DNA of 63,656 nucleotides from Streptomyces adustus (GCF_009377175.1 NZ_VJZD01000024.1:1-63656); one strand, 5' to 3'. Counted from the first letter of the stretch, positions 1 through 9,912 are shown. A program made the numbers and translations. The notes: a model not told the origin generated them from the letters alone.

Positions 1-57
1 GGGCCGGGGGCTCAGCTGACGCCGGAGGACGCCCCGCGGGCGCCGGGGGCGCGCCGG

Positions 58-126
58 AAGCGGCCGGGGCGCACCGGAAGGGCCCGGGGCACCGGAAGGG
101 CCCGGGGCACCGGAAGGGGCCGGGGC
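58..126. repeat. 18-bp GC-rich tandem repeat downstream of the MFS gene
   Basis: About three tandem copies of an 18-bp unit containing GGGCACCGGAAGGGCC lie directly after the stop codon of the minus-strand transporter. Positions 1-57 before it show no recognisable gene. The array may be a simple slippage product in the 3' untranslated region. Confidence 0.7.
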
Positions 127-2214
<2,088 letters not shown>

Positions 2215-2319
2215 TTATGGCCTGTTGAGCCCTTCCGGAATCTCGCATTCCGGGGGGCGTCCGGTCAGCGGCCGTGTGAAGGATCTGCATAATCTCTGGA
2301 GTTCGCATGGGGAGGGAAC

Positions 2320-2601
2320 GAACACGTGGACGATCGTGGGACCGAGGGCGCGGCCGGCCCGTACCAGGGTGGGCACGGAGGCGGGCGATGGTGCCCGTGG
2401 TGCGGCGAGCCGCGGGCCGCGGACAACACCCCGTCGTGCCTGTGCGCCCGGCAGCCGGGCGAACACGTGGACGAACGTGAGACCGACGGCGCGGCCGGCC
2501 CGTACCAGGGCGGGCACGGAGGCGGGCGATGGTGCCCGTGGTGCGGCGAGCCGCGGGCCGCGGACAACACCCCGTCCTGCCTGTGCGCCAGGCAGCCGGG
2601 C
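2320..2601 (+). repeat. 141-bp direct tandem duplication at a gene start
   Basis: Units 2320-2460 and 2461-2601 abut exactly and differ at six positions by my count (about 96% identity). The period of 141 bp keeps frame and adds 47 residues. Each unit carries one zinc-ribbon motif and an in-frame GTG, so the start codon of the downstream gene (2326) has a copy at 2467. Confidence 0.92.
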
Positions 2602-3651
2602 GACGCGCCGCACGACGCGCGAGCGACGGAGGCTGCCGCGGCGGAGGGCTTCGACCCGCCGACGCGAATACGGCCGTACGTCGAACCGGAGGACGGCCTG
2701 GCCGACCTCGGCCGGCACTCCGCCCACCCCGAAGGGTCAGGACCGAGCGAGCTGACCGGGCAGGCCGGGCAACCCGCGGCGGCACCGGACGACTCGGTGC
2801 GGAAGCCCGCGACCGTGCCGCCGGCCGGCGCGGACGTCACCACCACCCTGCGCCGGGTCAAGGCGGCCCGGGGGCTGCCCACGCCCCTCGCACCGTCGCC
2901 GGGCGCGCCGGACGCCGACGATCTGAGCCTGTTCGAGGGGGCCGAGGGGGCGCAGCGGGAGCCGCGGGCGGGAGCGTCCGCGTTCGACGTGACGTACGAC
3001 ACCCGGTACGACACCCCCGGGCCGCGGGCCGGGCGCCGTCGCCGCGCCGTACTACTCGGGGCGGGTGCGGTCGTGGCGGTGGCGGCGGCGGCCGGTCTCA
3101 CCGGCGGGCTGTTCTCCTCCGACACGCCCACGCAGGAGGCCGCGGCCTCGGCCGACGTGCAGGTGGCCGCGCCGGACGCCTCGGCCGACGGGGCCGGCGC
3201 GGACTCCGCCGACGCGACCGCGGACTCCGCGCAGCCGTCGACGTCCGCCTCGCCGTCCGCGTCGTCGTCGCCGAGCGAGAGCGCCTCGGCGTCGCCGTCG
3301 GAGTCGGAGTCGAAATCCGCGCCCAGCGCCTCCCCCTCGCCGTCCCGCCCGGCCGAGCCGACCGCGACCGCGACGAGCACCGGCACGACGGCCTCCCCGG
3401 GGCCCGGGGGCGGCGGTCAGAGCGCGGCCCCGGTCCTGCGCCTCGGCGACCGCGGCCCGGAGGTGGCCGAACTACAGCAGCGGCTGGAGCAGCTGCGCCT
3501 CTACAACGGCAGAATCGACGGCCGGTTCACCAACCGTGTCGACTACGCCCTGCGCACCTACCAGTGGGCCAGGGGTGTGCGCACCGACGCGCCGGGCGTG
3601 TACGGCGCGGAGACCCGGGCGATGCTGGAGGCGGAGACCTCGCAGCCGTGA
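2326..3651 (+). CDS. Zinc-ribbon, single-TM, peptidoglycan-binding-domain protein
   Basis: A 441-residue membrane protein. The cytoplasmic N-terminus carries two near-identical CPWC...CLC zinc-ribbon modules (Cys 23/26/38/40 and 70/73/85/87) from the tandem duplication. A basic stretch and one hydrophobic helix at about 241-264 follow, then an Ala/Ser/Thr/Pro-rich extracellular linker. The C-terminal PG_binding_1 domain (about 370-441) has LRLGDRGPEVAELQQRL and GRFTNRVDYALRTYQ. GTG 2326 has GGAGGG about 9 nt upstream. The layout suggests a protein anchored in the membrane that contacts cell wall outside and a metal-bound module inside. The substrate or partner is unknown. It stands alone between oppositely oriented genes. 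Confidence 0.82.
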   Translation: MDDRGTEGAAGPYQGGHGGGRWCPWCGEPRAADNTPSCLCARQPGEHVDERETDGAAGPYQGGHGGGRWCPWCGEPRAADNTPSCLCARQPGDAPHDARATEAAAAEGFDPPTRIRPYVEPEDGLADLGRHSAHPEGSGPSELTGQAGQPAAAPDDSVRKPATVPPAGADVTTTLRRVKAARGLPTPLAPSPGAPDADDLSLFEGAEGAQREPRAGASAFDVTYDTRYDTPGPRAGRRRRAVLLGAGAVVAVAAAAGLTGGLFSSDTPTQEAAASADVQVAAPDASADGAGADSADATADSAQPSTSASPSASSSPSESASASPSESESKSAPSASPSPSRPAEPTATATSTGTTASPGPGGGGQSAAPVLRLGDRGPEVAELQQRLEQLRLYNGRIDGRFTNRVDYALRTYQWARGVRTDAPGVYGAETRAMLEAETSQP

Positions 3652-3931
3652 TCGGACGCCCACGGCCGTGATCGGACGCCCGCGGGCGCGCAGGGTCGCG
3701 CTCGCGGGTGCTCGGCGTCAGGTCCGCGCAGGTGCGACCGCACGGGAGCGAGCACATGGCGACGCCCGCGCGGGCCCGTGACCGGCGCCTGTGGGCCCGT
3801 ACGCGCGGCGACAGGCGCTCCCGGTGCCGCGGGGTGGTTCATGGCCCGGCGCGGCGCCCACAGGCGCCACGGCGGACGGGGCGCGGCGTCGCGCCTGCCG
3901 GAGGCTCACGGCGGGCGGCGCGGGCCGTCCG
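3647..3931. other. Intergenic region between convergent genes
   Basis: About 280 bp with no convincing gene. The sequence GCCGTGATCGGACGCCC occurs twice with a 20-bp period right at the stop of the upstream gene. The rest is GC-rich sequence with no clean terminator stem that I can define. Confidence 0.5.
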
Positions 3932-4600
3932 CTAGCCGATGTGCAGCCGCACCGTTCCGTCGCCCGTCGGTTCCACCCGTACCTGCGTGAGGTCCTGTAC
4001 GACCACGTCGGGCGCGTGCAGCCCGGCCCTCGGTCCGACGCCCACGACCTGCATCCCCGCGGCGCGTCCCGCGGCGATCCCGGCGCCCGAGTCCTCGAAG
4101 ACCACGCAGTCGGCGGGGGCGATCCCGAGCTCGGCGGCGCCCTTCAGGAAGCCCTCGGGGTCCGGCTTGCTCGCCCCGACGGACTCGGCGGTGATCCGGA
4201 CGCCGGGCAGTGCCAGCCCGGCCGCCGCCATCCGTGCCGTGGACAGGTCCACGTCCGCCGACGTCACCAGCGCGTGCGGCACCCCGCTCAGGGCGGCGAG
4301 GAACTCCGGCGCCCCGGGCACCGGCACGACGCCGTCCATGTCGGCGGTCTCGGCGGCGAGCATCCAGGCGTTCTCCGCGTGGTTCTGCTCCATGGGCCGG
4401 TCGGGCAGCAGCAGGGCCATCGACGCGTACCCCTGTCGCCCGTGGACGACGCTCATGACCTCGTCGCCGTCCAGTCCGTGCCGGTCGGCCCAGGCGCGCC
4501 AGACGCGGTTCACGACGGCGTCCGAGTTGACGAGGGTGCCGTCCATGTCCAGCAGGAAGGCGCGGGCGGTGAGAACGGTGGGTGCGGCGGTGGCCGTCAT
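3932..4600 (-). CDS. HAD-superfamily phosphatase (sugar-phosphatase type)
   Basis: A 222-residue cytoplasmic HAD-IA hydrolase. Motif I is LLDMDGTLV, with nucleophile Asp18 and acid/base Asp20. Motif II is VTSADV. Motif III/IV is KPDPEGFLKGA with VVFEDSGAGIAAG. The cap after motif I (NSDAVVNRVWRAWADRHGL) resembles phosphoglucomutase and sugar-phosphatase relatives. The substrate cannot be read from sequence. ATG 4600 is supported by GGAG about 9 nt upstream and by the HAD fold starting shortly after. An in-frame ATG at 4855 would add 85 low-complexity residues that do not look like protein. A 5' leader with a stem-loop and a palindrome lies upstream. Confidence 0.88.
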   Translation of the reverse strand: MTATAAPTVLTARAFLLDMDGTLVNSDAVVNRVWRAWADRHGLDGDEVMSVVHGRQGYASMALLLPDRPMEQNHAENAWMLAAETADMDGVVPVPGAPEFLAALSGVPHALVTSADVDLSTARMAAAGLALPGVRITAESVGASKPDPEGFLKGAAELGIAPADCVVFEDSGAGIAAGRAAGMQVVGVGPRAGLHAPDVVVQDLTQVRVEPTGDGTVRLHIG

Positions 4601-4631
4601 CGGCAGACTCCAAGCGTGGGGGACAAGGCGG

Positions 4632-4694
4632 CCCCGCTCGCCGGTCAGGGAAAACGAGCGGGGGCCACTTTGTTTCTCTACGGTACAAAACAAA
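4632..4694 (-). promoter_or_regulatory. Leader stem-loop and candidate operator of the HAD gene
   Basis: Two inverted repeats lie before the HAD start. CCCCGCTCG (4632-4640) pairs with CGAGCGGGG (4655-4663). Further upstream TTTGTTT (4669-4675) pairs with AAACAAA (4688-4694). The second is an AT-rich island in 72% GC surroundings, as expected for a promoter or operator. I cannot name the regulator. Confidence 0.4.
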
Positions 4695-4824
4695 TCGGGC
4701 TTCGCGCCACCGGCCCGCGCAGCGTTCACCCGATGTTCAGCCGCGCCGGGGCCGGGCCGAGCCCTGGACCGGCCCCCGGACCGGGGCCTGAGCCGGGGCC
4801 GGCCCGGGGCCCGGGCGTCGGGAC

Positions 4825-5406
4825 TCAGCCCGCGATCGCCTCCCAGAGGCTCCACGCCCCGAGCGCCACCATCAGCAGCGCGGCGACCTTGGTGATCAGC
4901 GCCAGCGGAACCCGCTTCATCAGGGCCTTTCCGCCCACGATGCCCAGTCCGGCGACCGCCCAGAGCGCGAGCACCGCACCGAGGCCGACGGAGAGCGGGT
5001 CGTCGTAACGGGCCGCGAGGTTCGCGGTCATGATCTGGGTGAGATCACCGAACTCGGCGGCCAGGATCAGCATGAAGCCGGCTCCGGCGACCTTCCAGAA
5101 CGACTGGTTCTCCGGCTTGCGGATCTCCTCCTCGCCGTCGTCCTTCTTCATCAGCAGCACCGCGGCGCCGCCCAGGAAGAGCACACCCGTCAGCGCGTGC
5201 ACGATCTGCTGGGGCAGCAGCGTCAGCACACTGCCCGCCGCGACGGCGAGCACGACGTGCAGGGTGAACGCGGCGGCGACACCGGCGAAGACGTACGAGG
5301 CGCGGTAGCGGGTGCCGAGGACGAGGCCAGCGAGGGCGGTCTTGTCCGGCAGCTCGGCCAGGAAGACGATGCCGAAGACGAGTGCCGTCACGGTAAGGCT
5401 GATCAA
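4825..5406 (-). CDS. TMEM165/GDT1-family (UPF0016) cation transporter
   Basis: A 193-residue polytopic membrane protein with about six helices in two homologous halves. Each half has the family signature: AELPDKTA (residues 17-24) and AEFGDLTQ (117-124). The usual E-x-G-D-K/R-T/S has Pro for Gly in the first copy. Relatives in bacteria and eukaryotes move Mn2+ and/or Ca2+. A hydrophilic loop (KKDDGEEEIRKPENQ, about 87-101) separates the halves. The only good start in frame is TTG at 5406, preceded by GAGGA at short spacing. A Mn2+ riboswitch sits in the leader, which supports Mn2+ export when the metal is in excess. Confidence 0.9.
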   Translation of the reverse strand: MISLTVTALVFGIVFLAELPDKTALAGLVLGTRYRASYVFAGVAAAFTLHVVLAVAAGSVLTLLPQQIVHALTGVLFLGGAAVLLMKKDDGEEEIRKPENQSFWKVAGAGFMLILAAEFGDLTQIMTANLAARYDDPLSVGLGAVLALWAVAGLGIVGGKALMKRVPLALITKVAALLMVALGAWSLWEAIAG

Positions 5407-5475
5407 GGTTCCTCAATCGGTCGGGCTGCCCCGCCGAGAGTGCTGCGCTCTGCTTCACGACACCTCGGCACGGCA

Positions 5476-5510
5476 GCACACGGGACCCGCACCGACGGGT
5501 ACGGGCGTGC
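5476..5510 (-). terminator. Expression-platform hairpin below the riboswitch
   Basis: ACCCG (5485-5489) pairs with CGGGT (5496-5500), and outer GCAC/GTGC segments at 5476 and 5507-5510 extend it. It lies between the aptamer and the transporter start, where an intrinsic terminator or a start-masking helix would act. No U-tract follows, so the mode of control is undetermined. Confidence 0.4.
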
Positions 5511-5624
5511 ACTGCTTGCCGAAGGTCTCGCTGGCCGACCTCGTGATCGAGGCCTGCCTCCGGGCGCCGGCTCAGACGAGCTGAGCAGTATGTCGACGGT
5601 CCGGCGAAGAGCTACTCCCCTTCT
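5511..5624 (-). promoter_or_regulatory. yybP-ykoY manganese riboswitch
   Basis: Read on the minus strand, the leader of the GDT1-type gene carries the conserved parts of RF00080-type aptamers. Stem P1 is GAAGG pairing with CCTTC. Loop L1 is GGGGAGTAG (around 5612-5620), followed by GTCGACATACTGCTC. The second conserved loop GCGAGACC (around 5525-5532) runs into CCTTCGGCAAGCAG. The class binds Mn2+ and commonly precedes UPF0016 genes. The call rests on motif recognition; a covariance search was not run. Confidence 0.85.
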
Positions 5625-5803
5625 GCTCGCACCATCGTACGCGATGCCCCGGCCGGCCCCCAGGGACGAAAGTCCCTGCCGCCCTCTTGTTGTGTCATGT
5701 TCACGTCATTAACTTCTTACCGGGCGCACACCTCCACGCAACGCGGCGCCGCGAGCATTCAGTCGCTCGCACACCAACACCCCTGCCCCCCAAGGGAGTT
5801 CGC

Positions 5804-6448
5804 ATGTCGAAGTTCTACGCGCGTCGACGGCTGAGCATACTCGCCACGCTCACCGGGCTCATAGCCTCCGCCGGACTTTTCAACTCCCCGACCGCCTCCG
5901 CCGCCCTCCCCACCCCGGTCAGCGCCGCCACGGCCCGCACCTACCTCGCCTCGCTCACCGTGGCGACCGAGAACCGCACCGGCTACTCGCGGGACCTGTT
6001 CCCGACCTGGATCACCATCAGCGGGACCTGCAACACCCGTGAGTACATCCTCAAGCGCGACGGCTCCAACGTCACCACCGACTCCGCCTGCGTCGCCACC
6101 AGCGGCAGCTGGTACTCCGTGTACGACGGCGCCACCTGGACCGCCGCCTCCGACGTCGACATCGACCACCTCGTCCCGCTGGCCGAGGCCTGGGACTCCG
6201 GCGCGAGCGCCTGGACCACGGCCCAGCGCCAGGCCTTCGCCAACGACGTGACGCGCCCGCAGCTGCTCGCCGTCACGGACAACGTCAACCAGTCCAAGGG
6301 CGACAAGGACCCGGCCGAGTGGATGCCCCCGCTCAGCTCGTACGCCTGCACGTACGCCCGCGCCTGGGTGCAGGTGAAGTACTACTACAACCTCAAGATC
6401 GACTCCGCCGAGAAGACCAAGCTGACCTCGGTGCTCAACGGCTGCTGA
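5804..6448 (+). CDS. Secreted HNH-type nuclease (DUF1524 group)
   Basis: A 214-residue exported protein. Residues 1-35 form a Sec signal peptide ending around TASAA. The mature part holds the HNH core: DIDHLVPLAEAW with the catalytic His at 122, then TAQRQAFANDVTRPQLLAVTDNVNQSKGDKDPAEWMPP, given here as its key parts NVNQSKGD and DPAEW. Relatives are extracellular HNH endonucleases that degrade DNA without strong sequence preference, probably for nutrient recovery. Start ATG 5804 has AAGGGA about 8 nt upstream. A strong terminator follows, so it is monocistronic. Confidence 0.88.
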   Translation: MSKFYARRRLSILATLTGLIASAGLFNSPTASAALPTPVSAATARTYLASLTVATENRTGYSRDLFPTWITISGTCNTREYILKRDGSNVTTDSACVATSGSWYSVYDGATWTAASDVDIDHLVPLAEAWDSGASAWTTAQRQAFANDVTRPQLLAVTDNVNQSKGDKDPAEWMPPLSSYACTYARAWVQVKYYYNLKIDSAEKTKLTSVLNGC

Positions 6449-6461
6449 GCGGGCTGCCTCC

Positions 6462-6508
6462 CGCCCTTCTCCGGTGTCCCGTGCGGCTCGGGACACCGGA
6501 GAAGGGCG
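6462..6508 (+). terminator. Intrinsic terminator after the HNH nuclease gene
   Basis: A perfect 19-bp inverted repeat: CGCCCTTCTCCGGTGTCCC (6462-6480) pairs with its complement at 6490-6508 across a 9-nt loop. No T-tract follows, as is normal in Streptomyces. Confidence 0.9.
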
Positions 6509-6642
6509 CGGGCCTCCGCCACCCGCAACTCGCCGACGGTCCGCCCCGGTTCGGCGGCGATCTCGTTGAAGGTGCCCGCCGGATCCACGAGTTCGCCGCC
6601 GCCCCGGACCTGGATACGGGTGTCCAGGCGCCCGTCGCCCAT
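6505..6642 (-). pseudogene. Possible gene remnant or small unknown gene
   Basis: From an ATG at 6642 the minus strand reads through protein-like sequence with high GC3: MGDGRLDTRIQVRGGGELV, then DPAGTFNEIAAEPGRTVG and ELRVAEARALL. It then runs into the terminator of the HNH gene, where the reading loses character. No ribosome binding site precedes it. The frame looks more like a decayed or truncated gene than random antisense. I cannot assign a family. Confidence 0.3.
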
Positions 6643-6867
6643 CCGACGGGCGGCGCGGTGCCCGGTTCCTGGAATCGGGGGCGTACGTCCCCTTTGCCGG
6701 TTACAGGCATTGCGTGCCGTGCATGCCCTTATCGAAAATCCACCCGCCCCACCTGGAACTCCTGCCACAATTCCGGCGTACGCTGTATGGCTGTCATGGC
6801 CGCCCCTGCCGCACCCCCGCGACATCGCGGCGCGGTAGGGCCACGGGGGAATAGCAGGGAGTTTGCG

Positions 6868-7485
6868 GTGCTGGAGGTTGTGGGGGCGCTGACGGGCAGC
6901 CCATGGATATACGCCATGGTGGCCGTATCGGTCCTCTTCGATGTGTTCGTGCCGGTACTGCCGAGCGGCGTCCTGGTGATCACGGCCGCCACGGCGGCTG
7001 CCGCGGGCTCGGGCGCCGCGGTCGCCGGGGAGGTGCCCGCCCGGGTCCCCGACATCCTGTTCCTGACGCTCTCCGCCGCGACCGCCTCGGTCCTCGGCGA
7101 CATGGCGGCCTACCGGCTGGCCTGGCGCGGCGGTGAACGCCTGGACCGGGCGATCGCCCGCTCGCGCCGGCTGCGCGTGGCGCAGGAGCGGCTCGGCGCG
7201 GCCCTCGCCCGGGGCGGCGGCGCCCTGGTCGTGCTGGCCCGCTTCGCCCCGGCCGGCCGCTCGGTCGTCTCGCTGGGGGCGGGTGCCGCCCGCCGTCGCG
7301 TCCGCGACTTCCTGCCGTGGTCCGCGCTGGCCGGTATCTCCTGGGCCGTCTACAGCGTCGCGCTCGGCTACTTCGGCGCCCAGTGGCTGGGCGCCACCTG
7401 GCTGGCCACGGGCGTGTCGGTGCTGGCGCTGTTCGGGGCCGGCTCCGGAGCCGCGCTCCTGATGCGCCGCCAGCCGGCGTCGTAG
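6868..7485 (+). CDS. DedA/VTT-family membrane protein
   Basis: A 205-residue integral membrane protein of the DedA (VTT domain) family. Members in other bacteria flip phospholipids or undecaprenyl phosphate and support envelope homeostasis. Visible features are a first hydrophobic segment (YAMVAVSVLFDVFVPVLPSG), the re-entrant GDMAAYRLAWRGG part, the conserved ARFAPAGRSVVSLGAG segment (normally R-F-x-P-x-R), and two C-terminal helices. GTG 6868 has AGGGA about 7 nt upstream; in-frame starts further 5' add non-hydrophobic, gene-poor sequence. It stands alone before a GC-rich repeat region. Confidence 0.85.
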   Translation: MLEVVGALTGSPWIYAMVAVSVLFDVFVPVLPSGVLVITAATAAAAGSGAAVAGEVPARVPDILFLTLSAATASVLGDMAAYRLAWRGGERLDRAIARSRRLRVAQERLGAALARGGGALVVLARFAPAGRSVVSLGAGAARRRVRDFLPWSALAGISWAVYSVALGYFGAQWLGATWLATGVSVLALFGAGSGAALLMRRQPAS

Positions 7486-7569
7486 GGCCCGGGCACCCGG
7501 ATCCCGCGCCGGATCCGACGCGTTCTCGCGCCCGTCCCGATCGCGCGTCCGACACGCACACGGGCCGGG

Positions 7570-7850
7570 CGCACGCACGCGCCCGGCACCCGCACGCGCC
7601 CGACGCACGCGCGGGCCGACTCGGGCACGCACACGCCCCGAGCACCCGCGCGGGACACACCCGGGTCCGGCGCAGGCACGGGTCCGGCACCCACACGCGC
7701 CCGGCGCACGCGCGGGCCGACTCGGGCACACACACGCCCCGAGCACCCGCGCGGGACACACCCGGGTCCAGCGCACGCACGCGTCCGGCACCCACACGCG
7801 TCCGGCGCACGCACGCGCCCGGCACACACGGATGCGCCCAGCGCACGCAC
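7570..7850. repeat. GC-rich imperfect tandem repeat, 101-bp period
   Basis: Two nearly identical units start at 7611 and 7712 with a period of 101 bp, for example GCGGGCCGACTCGGGCAC followed by CACACGCCCCGAGCACCCG. Degenerate partial units lie on both sides. The stretch 7486-7954 has no believable gene; its open frames encode Arg/Cys/Pro-rich low complexity. Confidence 0.8.
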
Positions 7851-7954
7851 GGGCCCAACAGCGCGCCCCGGTCCGTCCGGCCGCCCCGCACCCGGTCCGC
7901 CCGGCCACCCCACACCCGGCCCAGCCGCCGGGACCCGCCCCGGTTCCGCGGTGC

Positions 7955-8185
7955 TCAGCCCGCCTGCCGGGCCGTCCGGCCGCGGACCTCCAGGTCGTCG
8001 AGGAGTTCCGCGGTGGCCCGGGCGACGGCCTCCACTGCGCGGTCGAACACCTCCTGGTTGTGGGCGGCGGGCGCGCGGAACCCGGAGACCTTGCGCACGT
8101 ACTGGAGGGCGGCGGCACGGATCTCCTCCTCCGTGGCCTCCTCGGGCAGCGCGGGCGGACGGAGCGTCTTGATGCTGCGGCACAT
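7955..8185 (-). CDS. DUF2277 family protein
   Basis: A small cytoplasmic protein of 76 residues. It begins with the family hallmark MCRSIKTLRPP (usually MCRNIKxL) and continues EEATEEEIRAAALQYVRKVSGF, then the typical PAAHNQEVFDRAV and an ATAELLDDL helix. The length matches the family. The function of DUF2277 is unknown. It is divergent from the ketopantoate-reductase-like gene with about 120 bp between starts. ATG 8185 is fixed by the conserved MCR start. Confidence 0.9.
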   Translation of the reverse strand: MCRSIKTLRPPALPEEATEEEIRAAALQYVRKVSGFRAPAAHNQEVFDRAVEAVARATAELLDDLEVRGRTARQAG

Positions 8186-8304
8186 GACTCCAGTGTGGCC
8201 CCCCGCTCGCGGGCCCCGCAGCAAGTCGCCGCGACGACCGCTGCGATGATCCTCGGCGAGGCGGCCACCGTGACGGGGCCGACCGACGAGAGGAGCCATC
8301 CATC

Positions 8305-9207
8305 ATGGCGAACGACGAACTCACCGTGGCCGTCCTGGGCCCGGGCGGCGTGGGCGGCCTGCTGGCCGCGCTGCTGGCCCGCGCCGGGCACCGGGTGATC
8401 TGTCTGGCGGGCGACGAGACGGCCCGTACCCTGCGTACCGACGGGATCCGCGTCCGCAGCGGGCTGTACGGCGACTTCACGGCCCGGGTCGAAGCGGCCG
8501 CGGAGCTGCACGAGCCGGTCGACGCCTGCCTGATCGCCGTCAAGCACACCGCGCTCGACGCGGCCCTGACCCGGATCGCGCCCCCGGCCCTCGGCGACGC
8601 CCTCCTCGTACCGTTCCTGAACGGCGTGGAGCACCCGGCGGCCCTGCGCGCGCACCACCGCCCCGACCGGGTGGCGCCCGCCGTCATCCGCGTCGAGTCG
8701 ACCCGGGTCGCGCCCGGGGTGATCGAACACGACAGCCCGTTCGCCGAGGTCGACCTGACCGGCGACCCGGTCCCGCGGGCCCGCCTGGACCGGCTCGCCG
8801 AGGCCTTCGCGGCCGCCGGACCGGTCACCCGCGTACTGCCCGACGAGGCGGCCGCGCTGTGGGCGAAGATGTCGTTCCTCGCCCCCCTCGCCCTGCTCAC
8901 CACCCGGTACGGGCTTCCCCTGGGCGACATCCGTACCGGGCACCGCGAGGAGCTGGCGGCCCTGGTGGCGGAGACGGCCGCGGTGAGCCGGGCCTGCGGC
9001 GGCCCGTCCGACCCGGCCGCGGCACTGGCCCGCTACGACGCCTTCCCGGCGCGGACCAGATCGTCGATGCAGCGCGACGCCGAAGCGGGCCGTCCGCTCG
9101 AACTGGACGCGATCGGCGGGGCGTTGCTGCGGGCGGCCGGACGGCACGGCATTTCCGCACCCGTGGCGACCCGGCTGGTGGGGCAGCTGGCGGACGCCGG
9201 GCACTGA
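8305..9207 (+). CDS. Ketopantoate reductase (PanE/ApbA)-family protein
   Basis: A 300-residue NADPH-dependent reductase, probably for 2-dehydropantoate or a related 2-oxoacid. Residues 7-26 form the Rossmann start (VAVLGPGGVGGLLAALLAR, G-x-G-G-x-G type). The central VDACLIAVKHTALDAAL segment and the catalytic Lys in ALWAKMSFLAPLALLTT follow. A C-terminal helical ApbA_C domain has RSSMQRDAEAGRPLELDAIGG. Ser-Ser-Met-x-x-D and E-x-D-x-I-x-G are the canonical substrate and dimer motifs. ATG 8305 has GAGAGGAG about 10 nt upstream. It may be a paralog and not the essential panE, since no pantothenate genes are near. Confidence 0.88.
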   Translation: MANDELTVAVLGPGGVGGLLAALLARAGHRVICLAGDETARTLRTDGIRVRSGLYGDFTARVEAAAELHEPVDACLIAVKHTALDAALTRIAPPALGDALLVPFLNGVEHPAALRAHHRPDRVAPAVIRVESTRVAPGVIEHDSPFAEVDLTGDPVPRARLDRLAEAFAAAGPVTRVLPDEAAALWAKMSFLAPLALLTTRYGLPLGDIRTGHREELAALVAETAAVSRACGGPSDPAAALARYDAFPARTRSSMQRDAEAGRPLELDAIGGALLRAAGRHGISAPVATRLVGQLADAGH

Positions 9208-9215
9208 CCGCGGAA

Positions 9216-9257
9216 GCCACCGAGGCCCCGCGGCGGGTTCCGCGGGGCCTCGGTGGC
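9216..9257 (+). terminator. Intrinsic terminator after the PanE-like gene
   Basis: A perfect 18-bp stem, GCCACCGAGGCCCCGCGG (9216-9233) with its complement at 9240-9257, and a 6-nt loop. Confidence 0.92.
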
Positions 9258-9356
9258 GCACCCCCCACTTAACCGAACACGTGTTCGGCACACTCGTTCG
9301 TATGAACCCCCGGAAGGAACTCGCACCGCAAAATCGAACAGGCGTAGCATTGCCGC

Positions 9357-9707
9357 GTGGCTACGACCTATGACTTCCCCAGTGACCTCCGCGCCGGCCA
9401 GGAGGAGCTGCATCAGGTCCGGGCCGAGCTGTCGGCCCTGCTGAAGCGGCTCCCCTGGTCGGTCGAGCCGCTGGACGGCTTCAGCGACCACAACGGCTGG
9501 CGCAAGGTGGAGCGCCCCGCTTCCCCGGGCTGGACGGCGGACGAACAGGCCGAGGTGGAGAAGCTGCGGCAGCGGGAGCACGAGCTCGCGGTGTTCGTCA
9601 CCTGTCACCGGTTCTGGGCCGAGATCGCGGCCGGGGACCGGATGGAGGCACGCACCCGGCTCAAGCACGCCCACGGGACCACGCCCGCGGACGACACCGC
9701 CCCCTGA
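9357..9707 (+). CDS. Conserved hypothetical, small helical protein
   Basis: A 116-residue soluble protein of unknown function. Two amphipathic helices are visible: DLRAGQEELHQVRAELSALLKRL near the N-terminus, and EQAEVEKLRQREHELAVFVT. Between them is an aromatic segment with PWSVEP and HNGWRKVERP. The tail is Pro/Asp-rich. No Shine-Dalgarno precedes GTG 9357. TAGCAT at 9345-9350 would instead place transcription at or next to the start codon, giving a leaderless message. It lies between two strong terminators and is therefore a single-gene unit. Confidence 0.75.
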   Translation: MATTYDFPSDLRAGQEELHQVRAELSALLKRLPWSVEPLDGFSDHNGWRKVERPASPGWTADEQAEVEKLRQREHELAVFVTCHRFWAEIAAGDRMEARTRLKHAHGTTPADDTAP

Positions 9708-9782
9708 CGGTCCCCGCCACCGGAACACGCTACGGCGCCGGCCCCCGCGAAGCCGACGGGACACGCGGGCGCCGGAACACAC

Positions 9783-9815
9783 GAGAGGCCCCTGCGGACT
9801 CCGCGGGGGCCTCTC
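9783..9815. terminator. Bidirectional terminator between 9357 gene and tRNA-Val
   Basis: GAGAGGCCCCTGCGG (9783-9797) pairs with CCGCGGGGGCCTCTC (9801-9815) with one G-T wobble and a 3-nt loop. It can stop the plus-strand gene and the minus-strand tRNA transcript. Confidence 0.9.
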
Positions 9816-9840
9816 GCACCGGCACTTCGGCCGGTCCCGG

Positions 9841-9912
<72 letters not shown>

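Noticed and set aside
7570..7850. CRISPR-like array
   Set aside because: The 101-bp units are contiguous, without separate unique spacers, and no cas genes are present.
7486..7954. Cys/Arg-rich open frames across the 101-bp repeats
   Set aside because: They only translate the DNA repeat, lack starts with ribosome sites and occur in several frames equally.
6385..9291. Very long open frame on the minus strand opposite DedA, DUF2277 and PanE-like genes
   Set aside because: It is antisense to three well-supported genes and through a repeat region, with Arg/Gly/Pro/Ala bias. High GC removes stop codons in such frames. Only its last part (about 6505-6642) is kept as a possible remnant.
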